Positions 15,776 through 23,891 of a stretch of DNA of 37,649 nt are shown in pieces. The stretch is from contig JAJZWU010000018.1 in the NCBI GenBank assembly GCA_021846515.1, forward strand, positions 1 to 37,649. The letters are read 5' to 3'. Origin of the DNA: Actinomycetes bacterium. GTDB taxonomy: Bacteria; Actinomycetota; Acidimicrobiia; Acidimicrobiales; JAMCPL01. Below the pieces are notes generated by a model. The model was not told the origin of the DNA. It saw only the letters and a list, made by a program, of their open reading frames with translations, and did not search any database. Position 1 is the stretch's first letter. Each line of letters opens with the position of its first letter. Both the position numbers and the translations under genes were made by a program.

Positions 15776-17566
15776 TTAGGTAGCCGGGGCTTTTGCAGCT
15801 ACGGGTGGACAGGGAGCCAATTTGCGGGTACGAGCCTTGCCTGGTTCCTGTACCGGCATTGCCTGATGTGCCGGAGGTGGTGGAGTATTCGGAGTCTGGT
15901 AGGCAAGGGGAAGGATGGCATTCAACGACGCTGAAGTTATCGGTGCTGCCGGTGATGCCTTAGCCAGCAGAGTCTTACCTGCAGGATACTGCGCCAGGAG
16001 TGTTGGGCTATCCAACGGCGCCGCAGGCAGGCTTGGATGCGACGTATCTGGTGACGAGAGGTCGAGGGTAGTAGTCAGATCACCAAAGGTAGCCCTTCTC
16101 CAATCCGATAGGTTGGGTACCTCCACTCCAAATCTTGTCTCCATAAACCTAAGTAAAGAGGTATGATCAAAGCGGTCTGAATTGACCCATCCTCCCCGGC
16201 TATAGGGAGAGATTGCTATTGTCGGTACCCTGAAACCGGATCCAATCGGCCCGTTGATTCCATAGGTATCTGATGACATGGCTACAGGAGAGATGTACTC
16301 ACCTGGGGTTCCCGGAGGTGGCGTAGTTGGCTTTACATGGTCAAAGAACCCACCATTCTCATCAAAAGTGATAAACAGCGCTGTTTTTGCCCACACCTTT
16401 GGATTGCTCATCAGGGCGTTCAGCACGCGTGCAACCATCCAGGAGCCAAGCTGTGGCGGAGCGGGAGGATGGATGGATGAGATGACAGGTGGGATAAGCC
16501 AGGATACTTGTGGCAGGTTGCCACTGGATACATCCGACTCAAAGTTTGCCGGCCAGCTTGAAGCAAACGCGTTACGATATAATACGCTTGTGGGATCCTT
16601 GTACTGCTTGAAGTAGAGCAAAGCATTGAACCCTATACCAAGGTTTATAGACTCAAGACTGCCTATAGAGCTACCGGGTTGCTGGTAGGCCTTCCATGAG
16701 ACCCCCTGGGACTGGAGCCGTTCAAACATAGTCGGCCAAGAGCATGAAAAGAGATAATCAGCAGCTGACCCCTTCCCGCTCAGGCCGGGGGTTGTTACGA
16801 TAGGTCCACCTCGATTGCCACCAGGATCGAGCGTAGCGCTCATGGCATAGAGGCGGTTTGGCATGGTGGGACCCATTACCGAGCAGAAATAGTTATCGCA
16901 TAGAGTGAAATTGTCAGCGAGAGAGTACCAGAACGGTATGTCGTTGCGATTGTAGTACCCCATTACCAGAGGGGCATTTGCAGGATGGTCAAACCTGGCA
17001 TGAGTGGTGACCCAGGCATTCATGGCGCCTTTGTTCCAGCTCTCATGCTGCGGTCTCCAGTCATGGTCCGGAACATCTACGTTACCGATAATCGAGGCTC
17101 GTAACGCAACATCTGTGGTATCAAGATGGTAGGGGAGGAGGTAGCCCGGTGCACGGCCACCAGCAGATGCAGGCCATGGTTGCGCAAAAATACCAGGTGA
17201 TCCGCCGGGATGATCGTTGAATCCCCGCACTCCCGGGTAAGAACCGTAAAAGTGATCAAACGAACGATTCTCCAGCATAAGCACTACTACATGGTCAATA
17301 TCTGTCAGGCTACCGCCTCCGTGACAATGCTCTATTGTTGTAGTCGGGGGTTTCGGTACCTGCTTTGCCGGTGAGCTGCTACAGCCCGCCAGTACGAGAG
17401 CCGCTCCGGCAGCAAGTCCGGAACCGAGCAATTCTCTTCTGCTGATTCGATGCAATTTGGCGAATCTATCCAGATCCTCTGATAAAAATTTTTCTACATC
17501 CTTGGAGTTGTGCATCCCAGCAGTATCGAATAGTTTCCCATCACGTTCAAAAGTTTCATCGTTCAT
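15776..17566 (-). CDS. Tat-exported phospholipase C / acid phosphatase-type phosphoesterase lipoprotein
   Basis: This phosphoesterase-family (bacterial non-haemolytic phospholipase C-like) protein would hydrolyse phosphodiesters or phosphomonoesters outside the membrane. From the ATG at 17566 it is 596 aa. The N-terminus has a 40-residue cytoplasmic stretch, the twin-arginine motif SRRELLG (residues 42-48), a hydrophobic run and a lipobox LAGC with Cys62, so a Tat-exported lipoprotein is predicted. Catalytic-domain motifs are IDHVVVLMLENRSFDHFYG, GPTMPNRLYAMSA, FITFDENGGFFDHV and VPTIAISPYSRGG. The C-terminal tail is Pro/Ala-rich. A longer in-frame start at 17617 is unlikely because it would begin upstream of the predicted promoter. 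The exact substrate is open. Confidence 0.88.
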   Translation of the reverse strand: MNDETFERDGKLFDTAGMHNSKDVEKFLSEDLDRFAKLHRISRRELLGSGLAAGAALVLAGCSSSPAKQVPKPPTTTIEHCHGGGSLTDIDHVVVLMLENRSFDHFYGSYPGVRGFNDHPGGSPGIFAQPWPASAGGRAPGYLLPYHLDTTDVALRASIIGNVDVPDHDWRPQHESWNKGAMNAWVTTHARFDHPANAPLVMGYYNRNDIPFWYSLADNFTLCDNYFCSVMGPTMPNRLYAMSATLDPGGNRGGPIVTTPGLSGKGSAADYLFSCSWPTMFERLQSQGVSWKAYQQPGSSIGSLESINLGIGFNALLYFKQYKDPTSVLYRNAFASSWPANFESDVSSGNLPQVSWLIPPVISSIHPPAPPQLGSWMVARVLNALMSNPKVWAKTALFITFDENGGFFDHVKPTTPPPGTPGEYISPVAMSSDTYGINGPIGSGFRVPTIAISPYSRGGWVNSDRFDHTSLLRFMETRFGVEVPNLSDWRRATFGDLTTTLDLSSPDTSHPSLPAAPLDSPTLLAQYPAGKTLLAKASPAAPITSASLNAILPLAYQTPNTPPPPAHQAMPVQEPGKARTRKLAPCPPVAAKAPAT

Positions 17567-17574
17567 GAATAGCA

Positions 17575-17603
17575 ATGTTAGCACAACGTATTTTCTTATA
17601 CAA
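17575..17603 (-). promoter_or_regulatory. Promoter of the phosphoesterase gene (-35 TTGTAT, extended -10 TGCTAACAT)
   Basis: On the minus strand TTGTAT (17598-17603) and TAACAT (17575-17580) are separated by 17 nt, and TGC directly precedes the -10. Only 8 nt separate the -10 from the ATG at 17566, so the mRNA would have a leader of about 0-2 nt. This supports the downstream start codon. Confidence 0.55.
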
Positions 17604-17678
17604 CTACCCGGTAACATATATTCATGTAAGCGACCTACATATTATGGCAAGATCCGAGGGTTGATGAATATTACCTGC

Positions 17679-17707
17679 TGCTTCACAGTGGCTACCATAG
17701 AGCCACA
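17679..17707. other. Hairpin downstream of the NpdG-like gene
   Basis: GTGGCT and AGCCAC form a perfect 6-bp stem around a 7-nt loop just after the stop codon of the minus-strand reductase gene. No U-run follows it in that direction, so it is only a weak terminator candidate. It may separate the reductase from the phosphoesterase promoter. Confidence 0.3.
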
Positions 17708-17711
17708 ATGG

Positions 17712-18368
17712 TTATTTTTTGATAAGCCCCTCTATATTGACAGTTGCCTCGCCACCGTAACGGATATTAAGGTTGATCAACGCCGCTGTCAATGACTCAA
17801 GCGAACCAGCCTGTGCAAGGCTGCCAACATAAAGGCACTTCACTCCGGGGATAGCTTCAAGCAGCTCACCAACTTTCTCTGCTGCCTTGGGGTAATCGGA
17901 GCATACAAGAATGCTGCTTGACAGTGGAGTATTGGGATCGCAAAGAACCGGCGCCGGTAGGTGGTGTCCTGCCGCAACAACCATTGAGTGAGGTATGGCA
18001 GCAGCCACCTGTGCAGCCATGGATCCCCTGGGGCCAAGAAATGGGAGAAGCTCCCTACCTTGCTTGACCAAGGCATTTACGGTTGAAACTACCGGTTTTC
18101 CTGCAAGTTCACTTGAAAGGCTTTTAACGGTGCTAACTACCCCATCCCAGGGAGTAGTGACAAATGCAATATCTGCACCGGCGGCTTCCTGGTTGGTTGC
18201 TTCGTGCAGGTACCGTGATAGCTCATTTCCCAAGCGTATTTCCGCAATAGCTTTGGTCGCCCTTTCCCTGTCACGCGAGCCCACATATATGTCAAATCGT
18301 GCTGTTGCCAATCTTGTAGCCAACCCTCGGCCAAGTGGTCCGGTGCCGCCAATGATACCGATGTTCAT
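17712..18368 (-). CDS. npdG: F420-dependent NADP reductase-like protein (NpdG family)
   Basis: The 218-aa product begins MNIGIIGGTGPLGRGLATRL, a glycine-rich NADP-binding Rossmann motif, followed by VGSRDRERA, which would read the NADP phosphate. Further family features are DIAFVTTPWDGV, KPVVSTVNALVKQG, AIPHSMVVAAGHHLPAPVL and a C-terminal AGSLESLTAALINLN. Known members transfer hydride between reduced F420 and NADP+. The ATG at 18368 was chosen because it places the dinucleotide-binding motif at the N-terminus as in the family; the longer reading has no homology. The gene is divergent from the PH-domain gene. F420 use supports an actinobacterial host, although the enzyme could use another deazaflavin or flavin partner. 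Confidence 0.85.
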   Translation of the reverse strand: MNIGIIGGTGPLGRGLATRLATARFDIYVGSRDRERATKAIAEIRLGNELSRYLHEATNQEAAGADIAFVTTPWDGVVSTVKSLSSELAGKPVVSTVNALVKQGRELLPFLGPRGSMAAQVAAAIPHSMVVAAGHHLPAPVLCDPNTPLSSSILVCSDYPKAAEKVGELLEAIPGVKCLYVGSLAQAGSLESLTAALINLNIRYGGEATVNIEGLIKK

Positions 18369-18425
18369 GTTTACAGTCTTGCATGATCCAGGCTGTACTG
18401 CAAACCGATGCATATAAGCTAACAT

Positions 18426-19205
18426 ATGTCTATGGCGTATCCGGTACGAGGTTTGGCAGATGGGGAGGTGGTAGCCCTTGAGGTGAGGCCGCACTGGGCA
18501 TCACTGGGGTGGTCTCTCGTTGTATTCATAATATGTATCGCCATATCGTTTGGTGTAGTGATCTCAGCTCCGTCGGCGCCCTCTTTTGTTGGCTACATAC
18601 TGCTTGCGATTGTCCTCATATCCGGAGCAAGGCTCGGCATCAGAATGTTGGAGCGGAGAGCTACCTCCATTGTCCTCACGTCTATGAGGCTTATCTATCG
18701 GCGGGGAATTGTAGGGCGTACCACACTGGAGATACGCCTCGAAAGGATAAATAATATTTCTACCAAATATTCTCTTATGGGGAGGCTGCTTGGGTTTGGT
18801 GATTTGCGTATTGACATGGGAGGAGAACAGGGGGTATCGGTATTCCCGTATCTTCCAAGACCTGACGCGGTATCAAGCATAATTACAGAGCAAATATCGC
18901 AATCGACCCAGGGATACAACTCTGGTGGTAATGGTAATGTTGCGACGCCCCCCGGTCCGATGTACTCGCAAGTAGCAGCCAATACCGGGATAAATGCAAA
19001 TTATGGAATGACGTTGCCGACATCCATGGATGACACTCCTCCCCAGGGAATGCCTCAGGGAGCATTTGCTAGACGTGACCTGCGAAACAACCAAGGCAAG
19101 ACGCTTGCTGAGCGATTGATGGAACTGGATCAATTACACAAAATGGGTATTATCAACGAAGATGAGTTCAACGCGAAAAAGGCTCAGCTCTTGCAGCAGC
19201 TTTAA
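18426..19205 (+). CDS. Membrane protein with bacterial PH domain and C-terminal SHOCT motif
   Basis: The 259-aa protein has two adjacent transmembrane helices (about residues 28-48 and 54-72). A YdbS/bPH2-like PH domain follows, shown by ATSIVLTSMRLIYRRGIVGR, TTLEIRLERINNIS and GFGDLRIDMGG (about residues 80-140). Next comes a Gly/Asn/Pro-rich linker (160-220). The C-terminal SHOCT motif includes LMELDQLHKMGIINEDEF. SHOCT segments are thought to aid oligomerisation, and no enzymatic role is known. TATAAG/TAAGCT lies 5-7 nt upstream of the ATG without a Shine-Dalgarno sequence, so a leaderless message is possible. It is followed after 10 nt by a membrane-anchored extracytoplasmic protein on the same strand. 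Confidence 0.78.
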   Translation: MSMAYPVRGLADGEVVALEVRPHWASLGWSLVVFIICIAISFGVVISAPSAPSFVGYILLAIVLISGARLGIRMLERRATSIVLTSMRLIYRRGIVGRTTLEIRLERINNISTKYSLMGRLLGFGDLRIDMGGEQGVSVFPYLPRPDAVSSIITEQISQSTQGYNSGGNGNVATPPGPMYSQVAANTGINANYGMTLPTSMDDTPPQGMPQGAFARRDLRNNQGKTLAERLMELDQLHKMGIINEDEFNAKKAQLLQQL

Positions 19206-19215
19206 GTGAATTGTT

Positions 19216-20562
19216 ATGGATATACATGTAGCTTCTTCGCCTGCCGGTGGTGGAGGGAGAGGTAAGCAAAGGCGTAAAATAAAAAGCAGGAGGAGGAGTT
19301 TTCAGTTGCCTGTCGTTCTTGTGCTCATAGCTATGTGCATAATTGTGGTCAGCTCTATATTGGTAGCTGACAACGACCCTGCCAGCTCGGTGACTGGTAA
19401 ATCTTCTGTCGTAAGTCATAGAAGCAAGTTTGCTGGTACAAAATCGACGAGCGGCGGGCATGCGGTAATCTATGGGCTCAATGGGAACTCGTCCTCAAGC
19501 TTATGTACGGCTAAGGCTCGTAGCATTAAAGTCCTATCGGTCACAAAGGATAACTCACTTATGACACAATGGAACAATTATGCGGATAGCGGTGTCGGGT
19601 GGACAGGTGGTGATTCAGTACATGCTTATTCCATCGGTAATGGATCCATCCTGTGGTCATTCGCAGACAGCTTTCTCGGTCCGATTAACTCCAATGGAAC
19701 CAGGCCGTTTATGGCTCCACTTGTACACAATTTATTCGTAGTTCAGCATGGATCCGAGTATCATCTAAAGATAGATGGTAACGTGAACCAGCCATACCCA
19801 CTTGTATCATCTCGTAATCCACGGAATTTCTATCTTGCATTATCGGGAGCAGTAGAGGGAGATAGATTCCAGGAGTTCTTAATGGAAATCCACAGGCAGG
19901 GGAATGGTGGTTTCCATTGGCAGCAGGTTAAGACGGTTATAGCCACCTTCTCCCTGCCCGCTTTGAAATTAACCGGTGTAACCCCCCTCCGCCAGCCAAA
20001 CCTCTCCATTCAGTGGGGGTCTTATGTAATGAACCTGGGTGGATATGCTTATATATATGGCGCTACGGCCACATCGACTACCCAGAAGAAGATGTATTTG
20101 GCGCGAGTTTCCTCTGATGACCTGACTGCTAAGTGGCAATACTTTGACGGTAGCGGATGGACTGCTGATGCCTCAAGGGCTGCTGGCATCTATGATGGTG
20201 CCTCGGAAGAATTCAGCGTAACGCCGTATGACGGTGTGTATATAGTTATCAATTCATCGGTAAGCAATAAGTTTTCCGCCAAGGTGAACGTATTGACCGG
20301 CTGTAGCCCAGAGGGGCCCTTTTCCAAGGTGTCAAGCTTTGTAGCCAGTTACAGGGTAGGACCACTTGGCCAGTCTGAATTTCATTCTTTCAAGGTCTGG
20401 GTATACGAGGCGATGGATCAGCCGTCTTTGAATAGGGGACCTCAATTTCTTGTCTCATATAATCGCAATTCCCTCGATTACTGGGATCTTTTTCATAGTA
20501 CAGCCATCTACCGCCCAGGATATTTATGGGTGACTATTGGTGTGGGCTTAAAGCACTCCTAA
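19216..20562 (+). CDS. Membrane-anchored extracytoplasmic protein, DUF5005/DUF4185-like propeller
   Basis: The 448-aa protein has a short, highly basic N-terminus (KQRRKIKSRRR) and one transmembrane segment (about residues 33-51). A Ser-rich stalk and a large extracytoplasmic domain follow. The segments GVGWTGGDSVHAYSIGNGS and ILWSFADSFLG resemble the first blade of DUF5005/DUF4185-type proteins, which have a glycosidase-like beta-propeller fold. Later W/Y/G-rich strands such as VMNLGGYAYIYGATAT and FSVTPYDGVYIVIN fit further blades. I cannot point to proven catalytic acids, so a glycan-related role is only suggested. It follows the PH-SHOCT gene by 10 nt and its end overlaps convergent nusB by 4 nt. 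Confidence 0.6.
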   Translation: MDIHVASSPAGGGGRGKQRRKIKSRRRSFQLPVVLVLIAMCIIVVSSILVADNDPASSVTGKSSVVSHRSKFAGTKSTSGGHAVIYGLNGNSSSSLCTAKARSIKVLSVTKDNSLMTQWNNYADSGVGWTGGDSVHAYSIGNGSILWSFADSFLGPINSNGTRPFMAPLVHNLFVVQHGSEYHLKIDGNVNQPYPLVSSRNPRNFYLALSGAVEGDRFQEFLMEIHRQGNGGFHWQQVKTVIATFSLPALKLTGVTPLRQPNLSIQWGSYVMNLGGYAYIYGATATSTTQKKMYLARVSSDDLTAKWQYFDGSGWTADASRAAGIYDGASEEFSVTPYDGVYIVINSSVSNKFSAKVNVLTGCSPEGPFSKVSSFVASYRVGPLGQSEFHSFKVWVYEAMDQPSLNRGPQFLVSYNRNSLDYWDLFHSTAIYRPGYLWVTIGVGLKHS

Positions 20563-20972
20563 CGCGGCTTAGCACGTATGATCTCGGCCAGTGACGAGAG
20601 TACCCCGTTTACAAACTTGCCCGATTGCTCGGTAGAGTATTCTTTGGCCAGCTCGACAGCTTCGTCCAGGATGACAGCATTTGATGTCTCACGATGCGCC
20701 AGTAGCTCGTAAGTCGCCATCTGAAGAATAATCCTGTCTATCAGAGGCATCCTGTCGGTATGCCAGCCCTCAGAGGCATTATCGAGCAGTTGGTCTATTC
20801 TATCTGAATACTTACAAACCCCCTCAAACAATTCCAGCGAGAATTGGTCAAGTGGAGCGGCCAGGGAGTCAAGAAGTTCTTCCGGTGATATATCTTTTAT
20901 ATCGCGCTCATATAGAACCTCCAATGTCCTGGTTCTGGCTTCATGGCGAGGAAGTTCTCGGCCAGCAGACAT
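20559..20972 (-). CDS. nusB: Transcription antitermination factor NusB
   Basis: NusB binds boxA RNA with NusE (S10) and supports rRNA transcription. The 137-aa helical protein has the family pattern RHEARTRTLEVLYERDI at the N-terminus, MPLIDRIILQMATYELL (about residue 75), NAVILDEAVELAKEYSTEQS, and GKFVNGVLSSL near the C-terminus. The start is uncertain: the consecutive codons GTG, GTG, TTG and ATG lie at 20981-20970, and I choose the ATG at 20972. It lies 86 nt downstream of efp on the same strand. The pepP-efp-nusB order is a common bacterial arrangement. Confidence 0.92.
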   Translation of the reverse strand: MSAGRELPRHEARTRTLEVLYERDIKDISPEELLDSLAAPLDQFSLELFEGVCKYSDRIDQLLDNASEGWHTDRMPLIDRIILQMATYELLAHRETSNAVILDEAVELAKEYSTEQSGKFVNGVLSSLAEIIRAKPR

Positions 20973-21058
20973 CAACACCACTTATTACAACGAGGCTCTT
21001 TGCCCAAAAGGGCGGTACGTTCACTGCCTTCTGGGACAATATTTTTATGCATTAGCTA

Positions 21059-21622
21059 CTATACGCGAGTAATATACTCGCCTGTCCGGGTATCTACTTT
21101 TATCTTGTCTCCGGTAGAAACGAACAACGGCACCTGGATAACGAGTCCCGTCTCGAGGGTGGCCGGTTTTCTTGCTCCAGATACCCTATCTCCCTGCAAG
21201 CCGGGATCGGTTGCAGAGACGGACAGTTCGACAGCAGCTGGAAGATCTACCGAAACAACTTCGTCTCCGTACATCTGGAGCACTGCAGTATCACCTTCTT
21301 TTAGGTAGTCGGATGTGGAAGAGAGGGTGGACTCAGGAACGTGAACCTGGTCGTATGAGACAGTGTCCATGAAGACGAATGAGTCGCCTTCTCTGTAAAG
21401 AAACTGCATGTCTCGCTTATCAACTATTGCCTGCTCCACTTTTTCGTCAGCACGAAACGTCTTATCCAGCACCGCTCCGCTGCGGACGTTCTTCAGCTTA
21501 GTTCTAACGAAAGCTCCACCCTTGCCAGGCTTCACGTGCTGGAACTCAACCACCCGGAAGAGCCCTTCAGGTAACTCAAGCGTCATTCCATTCTCAAGGT
21601 TATTTGTAGATGTCGTAGGCAT
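21059..21622 (-). CDS. efp: Translation elongation factor P
   Basis: EF-P relieves ribosome stalling at polyproline stretches. The 187-aa protein has the usual three beta-barrel domains. The N-terminal KOW-like domain carries the loop [16 protein letters not shown], with the potentially modified Lys at about residue 34. It continues through [16 protein letters not shown] and [15 protein letters not shown], and ends with the C-terminal [12 protein letters not shown]. Length is standard. The start is set by an extended -10 exactly 6 nt upstream and by the lack of any Shine-Dalgarno sequence; the message should be leaderless. It lies between pepP (upstream) and nusB (downstream) but has its own promoter. 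Confidence 0.96.
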   Translation of the reverse strand: MPTTSTNNLENGMTLELPEGLFRVVEFQHVKPGKGGAFVRTKLKNVRSGAVLDKTFRADEKVEQAIVDKRDMQFLYREGDSFVFMDTVSYDQVHVPESTLSSTSDYLKEGDTAVLQMYGDEVVSVDLPAAVELSVSATDPGLQGDRVSGARKPATLETGLVIQVPLFVSTGDKIKVDTRTGEYITRV

Positions 21623-21628
21623 AGCTTA

Positions 21629-21637
21629 AGTATAACA
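21629..21637 (-). promoter_or_regulatory. Extended -10 promoter of efp (leaderless)
   Basis: On the minus strand TGTTATACT gives TGn and the hexamer TATACT, followed by TAAGCT (6 nt) and then the efp ATG. The predicted first transcribed base is the A of the ATG. No strong -35 is visible. The architecture is the same as at the antitoxin gene. Confidence 0.6.
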
Positions 21638-21770
21638 GCCAAAGTATCTATGAAAAACCAGCTGCGGCTTTTCTTGAAGGCGAAAATTTATTTGGAGCCG
21701 AATATCTTGTGCCCGGGCAACCGTATCTGGGTAGAGCAGCAGTGTGTGGTCGTAGCTTTTATTGATAAGA

Positions 21771-21855
21771 AAGAATGCCCCGTCCGTAGGGAAGGTTCCC
21801 CGCCAATGCTGGCGATACGATGAAGCCTGCCAAGAACACCCGTCCGTAGCGGGTT
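21771..21855. repeat. Imperfect direct repeat with three consecutive hairpins between pepP and efp
   Basis: CGTCCGTAG occurs at 21781-21789 and again at 21841-21849. Each copy lies within a longer similarity (AAGAA, 2-4 variable bases, CCCGTCCGTAG). Plus-strand hairpins follow in series: GGGA/TCCC (21789-21800), CGCCA/TGGCG around ATGC (21801-21814), and CCCG/CGGG around the second repeat (21839-21853), the last followed by TTATTTG. No reading frame of note uses this stretch. It could be a small structured RNA, a pepP terminator region or a dispersed repeat. The rest of the 231-nt gap shows only the efp promoter. Confidence 0.4.
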
Positions 21856-22999
21856 ATTTGCTGCTTGATGTCAGGGATTTGGATCCGTTGGCTGTGATAA
21901 CGAGCATATCTTCAATACGTACCCCTCCTACGTCAGGAATGTAAATGCCTGGTTCTACCGTTACTACCATTCCTTCCTGTAATTCAGATTCCGACCTGCT
22001 GCTCAATACAGGCATTTCGTGGACATCCAAGCCGACACCGTGTCCCGTACTGTGGTTGAAATTATCACCATATCCTGCATTTTCTATGATATTCCTACAC
22101 GCATTGTCGATGTCTGCGCATTTTACTCCCGGTTTCAGCATATCAATTCCAGCCTGTTGAGCATGGAGCACTATATCGTACACCCCTGCAAGTTCTCCAT
22201 TCAGGTGACCGTTGCTACAGATAGTCCTGGTCATATCTGAGCAGTAGCCACCAAAAGTAGCTCCAAAATCCACCACGATAGCATCGTCACCACTGATTGT
22301 CGTAGATGAAGGCTTTGCATGAGGCTTGGCTCCATTTGGCCCCGCCGCTACTATTGTGTCAAAAGCTCTATCCTCTGCGCCGAGTCTGCGCATCCACCAA
22401 TCAATCTCAAGTGCGAACTGGCTTTCGGTCGGGCTGCCATCCAGGGTAGGGATGCTCTCACGTAATGCCTCATCAGCGATAGCTGCTGCCTTCTCCATCA
22501 GGGCTATTTCGTTGCTGTCTTTGATTAAACGGAGTTGCTCCACAAGTCCGCCCTGAGGGGTAAATGCGATATCCAGCTTATTTTCTGCGAATACCTCTGC
22601 CCATCGTTGTTGTGCCGCCCAGGTGATGTTATCTGACTCCATGGCGAGCGAATCGATTCCGGATGAGCCAATAAATTCCATTATTGCGTCTTTTTGGGCA
22701 TCGGGCATGGATGGACTACTTACGACGATTTCCAGGGAGGTAGATCTTGCAATATCGGCAGTTTCCTCTTTTACCTGTACCTCGTAACGGCTATCGGTTG
22801 TAAGAATGGATTGATTATACATAACCAGCAATAAAGCTGCTGACCCACTGAAACCAGTGAGATACCTGATGTTGGTCAGGTTGGTAACCAAGAGCGCAGC
22901 TACATCGTTTTCCTCCATCAATTTTCGCAGCCGATCAACTCTGGATAGTCCAGCTGGCAGGCTGGATGAGACAGTATCAAGCTTATTCATAAAATACAT
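21854..22999 (-). CDS. pepP: Xaa-Pro aminopeptidase (M24 family)
   Basis: This metallopeptidase removes N-terminal residues preceding proline. The 381-aa protein has a creatinase-like N-terminal domain (IRYLTGFSGSAALLL, about residue 44) and a C-terminal pita-bread domain. All five metal ligands are visible: Asp in VVDFGATF, Asp in CSDMTRT, His in HSTGHGVGLDVHE, Glu in VEPGIYIPD and Glu in VRIEDM. The start may be the ATG at 22999 or the third in-frame codon downstream (ATG at 22990). A possible -10 TAGTAT overlaps the first ATG and lies 7 nt before the second, which would make the shorter form leaderless. It is divergent from dapD. Confidence 0.93.
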   Translation of the reverse strand: MYFMNKLDTVSSSLPAGLSRVDRLRKLMEENDVAALLVTNLTNIRYLTGFSGSAALLLVMYNQSILTTDSRYEVQVKEETADIARSTSLEIVVSSPSMPDAQKDAIMEFIGSSGIDSLAMESDNITWAAQQRWAEVFAENKLDIAFTPQGGLVEQLRLIKDSNEIALMEKAAAIADEALRESIPTLDGSPTESQFALEIDWWMRRLGAEDRAFDTIVAAGPNGAKPHAKPSSTTISGDDAIVVDFGATFGGYCSDMTRTICSNGHLNGELAGVYDIVLHAQQAGIDMLKPGVKCADIDNACRNIIENAGYGDNFNHSTGHGVGLDVHEMPVLSSRSESELQEGMVVTVEPGIYIPDVGGVRIEDMLVITANGSKSLTSSSK

Positions 23000-23039
23000 A
23001 CTAGCCGTAACTCTTGATCACCGGCGACAGAATATCATC

Positions 23040-23048
23040 TGATAACCT
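23040..23048 (+). promoter_or_regulatory. Extended -10 promoter of dapD
   Basis: TGATAACCT gives TGn plus TAACCT (23043-23048), 9 nt before the dapD ATG. A transcript starting 6-8 nt downstream of the hexamer would have a leader of only 1-3 nt. No Shine-Dalgarno sequence precedes the ATG, in agreement. The -35 position is not recognisable. Confidence 0.45.
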
Positions 23049-23057
23049 GTAGACTAT

Positions 23058-23891
23058 ATGGTTGAAATTGACGACTTGCAGCAACAGATAGAGGAATTGT
23101 GGGAAAAGCGAGACAGTATTTCTTATGGCGATTCCCATGCAACCAAAGTCACCGAAAGTGTAATGGATTTACTAGAAGAGGGTAGCTTGCGTGTTGCCCA
23201 ATGGGACGGCGCTGGCGGTGAAACTGTGGTCAATCTGTGGGTGAAGTATGCGATATTACTTATGTTCAAGGTACACGAGAGCGAATTTATCTCTGATCCT
23301 CCATTCACCTATAGAGATAAGGTCCCGTTAAGGTCTACCGACACGTTGAATAAAGTACGACTGGTTCCGGGGGCAATTGCAAGGAGAGGATGCTTTTTAG
23401 GAGAAGATGTTGTGTTGATGCCAAGTTTTGTCAACACCGGTGCTTACGTCGGAGAAGGTACTATGGTGGACACATGGGCAACGGTAGGATCCTGTGCCCA
23501 AGTGGGAAAGAGGGTGCACCTGGCAGGAGGGGTTGGAATAGGCGGCGTCCTGGAGCCACCACAGGCTAACCCAGTTATGATAGGAGACGATGTATTTATC
23601 GGCAGCCGTTCCATGATTACCCAAGGAGCCAGGGTAGGTAATGGGGCAGTACTTGGAGAGGGTACCCTACTCAATCCATCTATCCCCGTGATAGATGCTG
23701 ATTCTGGTGATGAGATATCTAGGGGGTTCATCCCGCCCTGGTGCGTGGCATTGCAGGCACAACGCCGTAAAATCTTTAAGGGCGGTGAATTTTTTGTACC
23801 ATGTGTGTTGGTCGTTAGATACATTACCCCCGGTGAGCGTCTTGACAAAGCTGCACTTGAATCTGTGTTGCGAGAGCATGGACTCGGATAA
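23058..23891 (+). CDS. dapD: 2,3,4,5-tetrahydropyridine-2,6-dicarboxylate N-succinyltransferase
   Basis: DapD transfers succinyl from succinyl-CoA to tetrahydrodipicolinate in lysine and diaminopimelate synthesis. The 277-aa protein is of the Escherichia coli type. It has a helical N-terminal domain (QQQIEELWEKRDSI), the segment KVRLVPGAIARRG, and then a left-handed beta-helix of hexapeptide repeats (about residues 105-215) including MPSFVNTGAYVGEGTMVDTW, GGVGIGGVLEPPQANPV and FIGSRSMITQGARVG. The C-terminus carries CVLVVRY. The start follows an extended -10 closely. The next gene, dapE, overlaps by 14 nt, so the two succinyl-pathway enzymes are coexpressed. Confidence 0.95.
   Translation: MVEIDDLQQQIEELWEKRDSISYGDSHATKVTESVMDLLEEGSLRVAQWDGAGGETVVNLWVKYAILLMFKVHESEFISDPPFTYRDKVPLRSTDTLNKVRLVPGAIARRGCFLGEDVVLMPSFVNTGAYVGEGTMVDTWATVGSCAQVGKRVHLAGGVGIGGVLEPPQANPVMIGDDVFIGSRSMITQGARVGNGAVLGEGTLLNPSIPVIDADSGDEISRGFIPPWCVALQAQRRKIFKGGEFFVPCVLVVRYITPGERLDKAALESVLREHGLG

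Noticed and set aside
21771-21855. Guanidine-II (mini-ykkC) riboswitch
   Set aside because: On the minus strand the two hairpin loops contain ACGG, reminiscent of that family. However, the stems carry bulges and the downstream gene is efp with a promoter closer to it, not a guanidine carrier or efflux gene.
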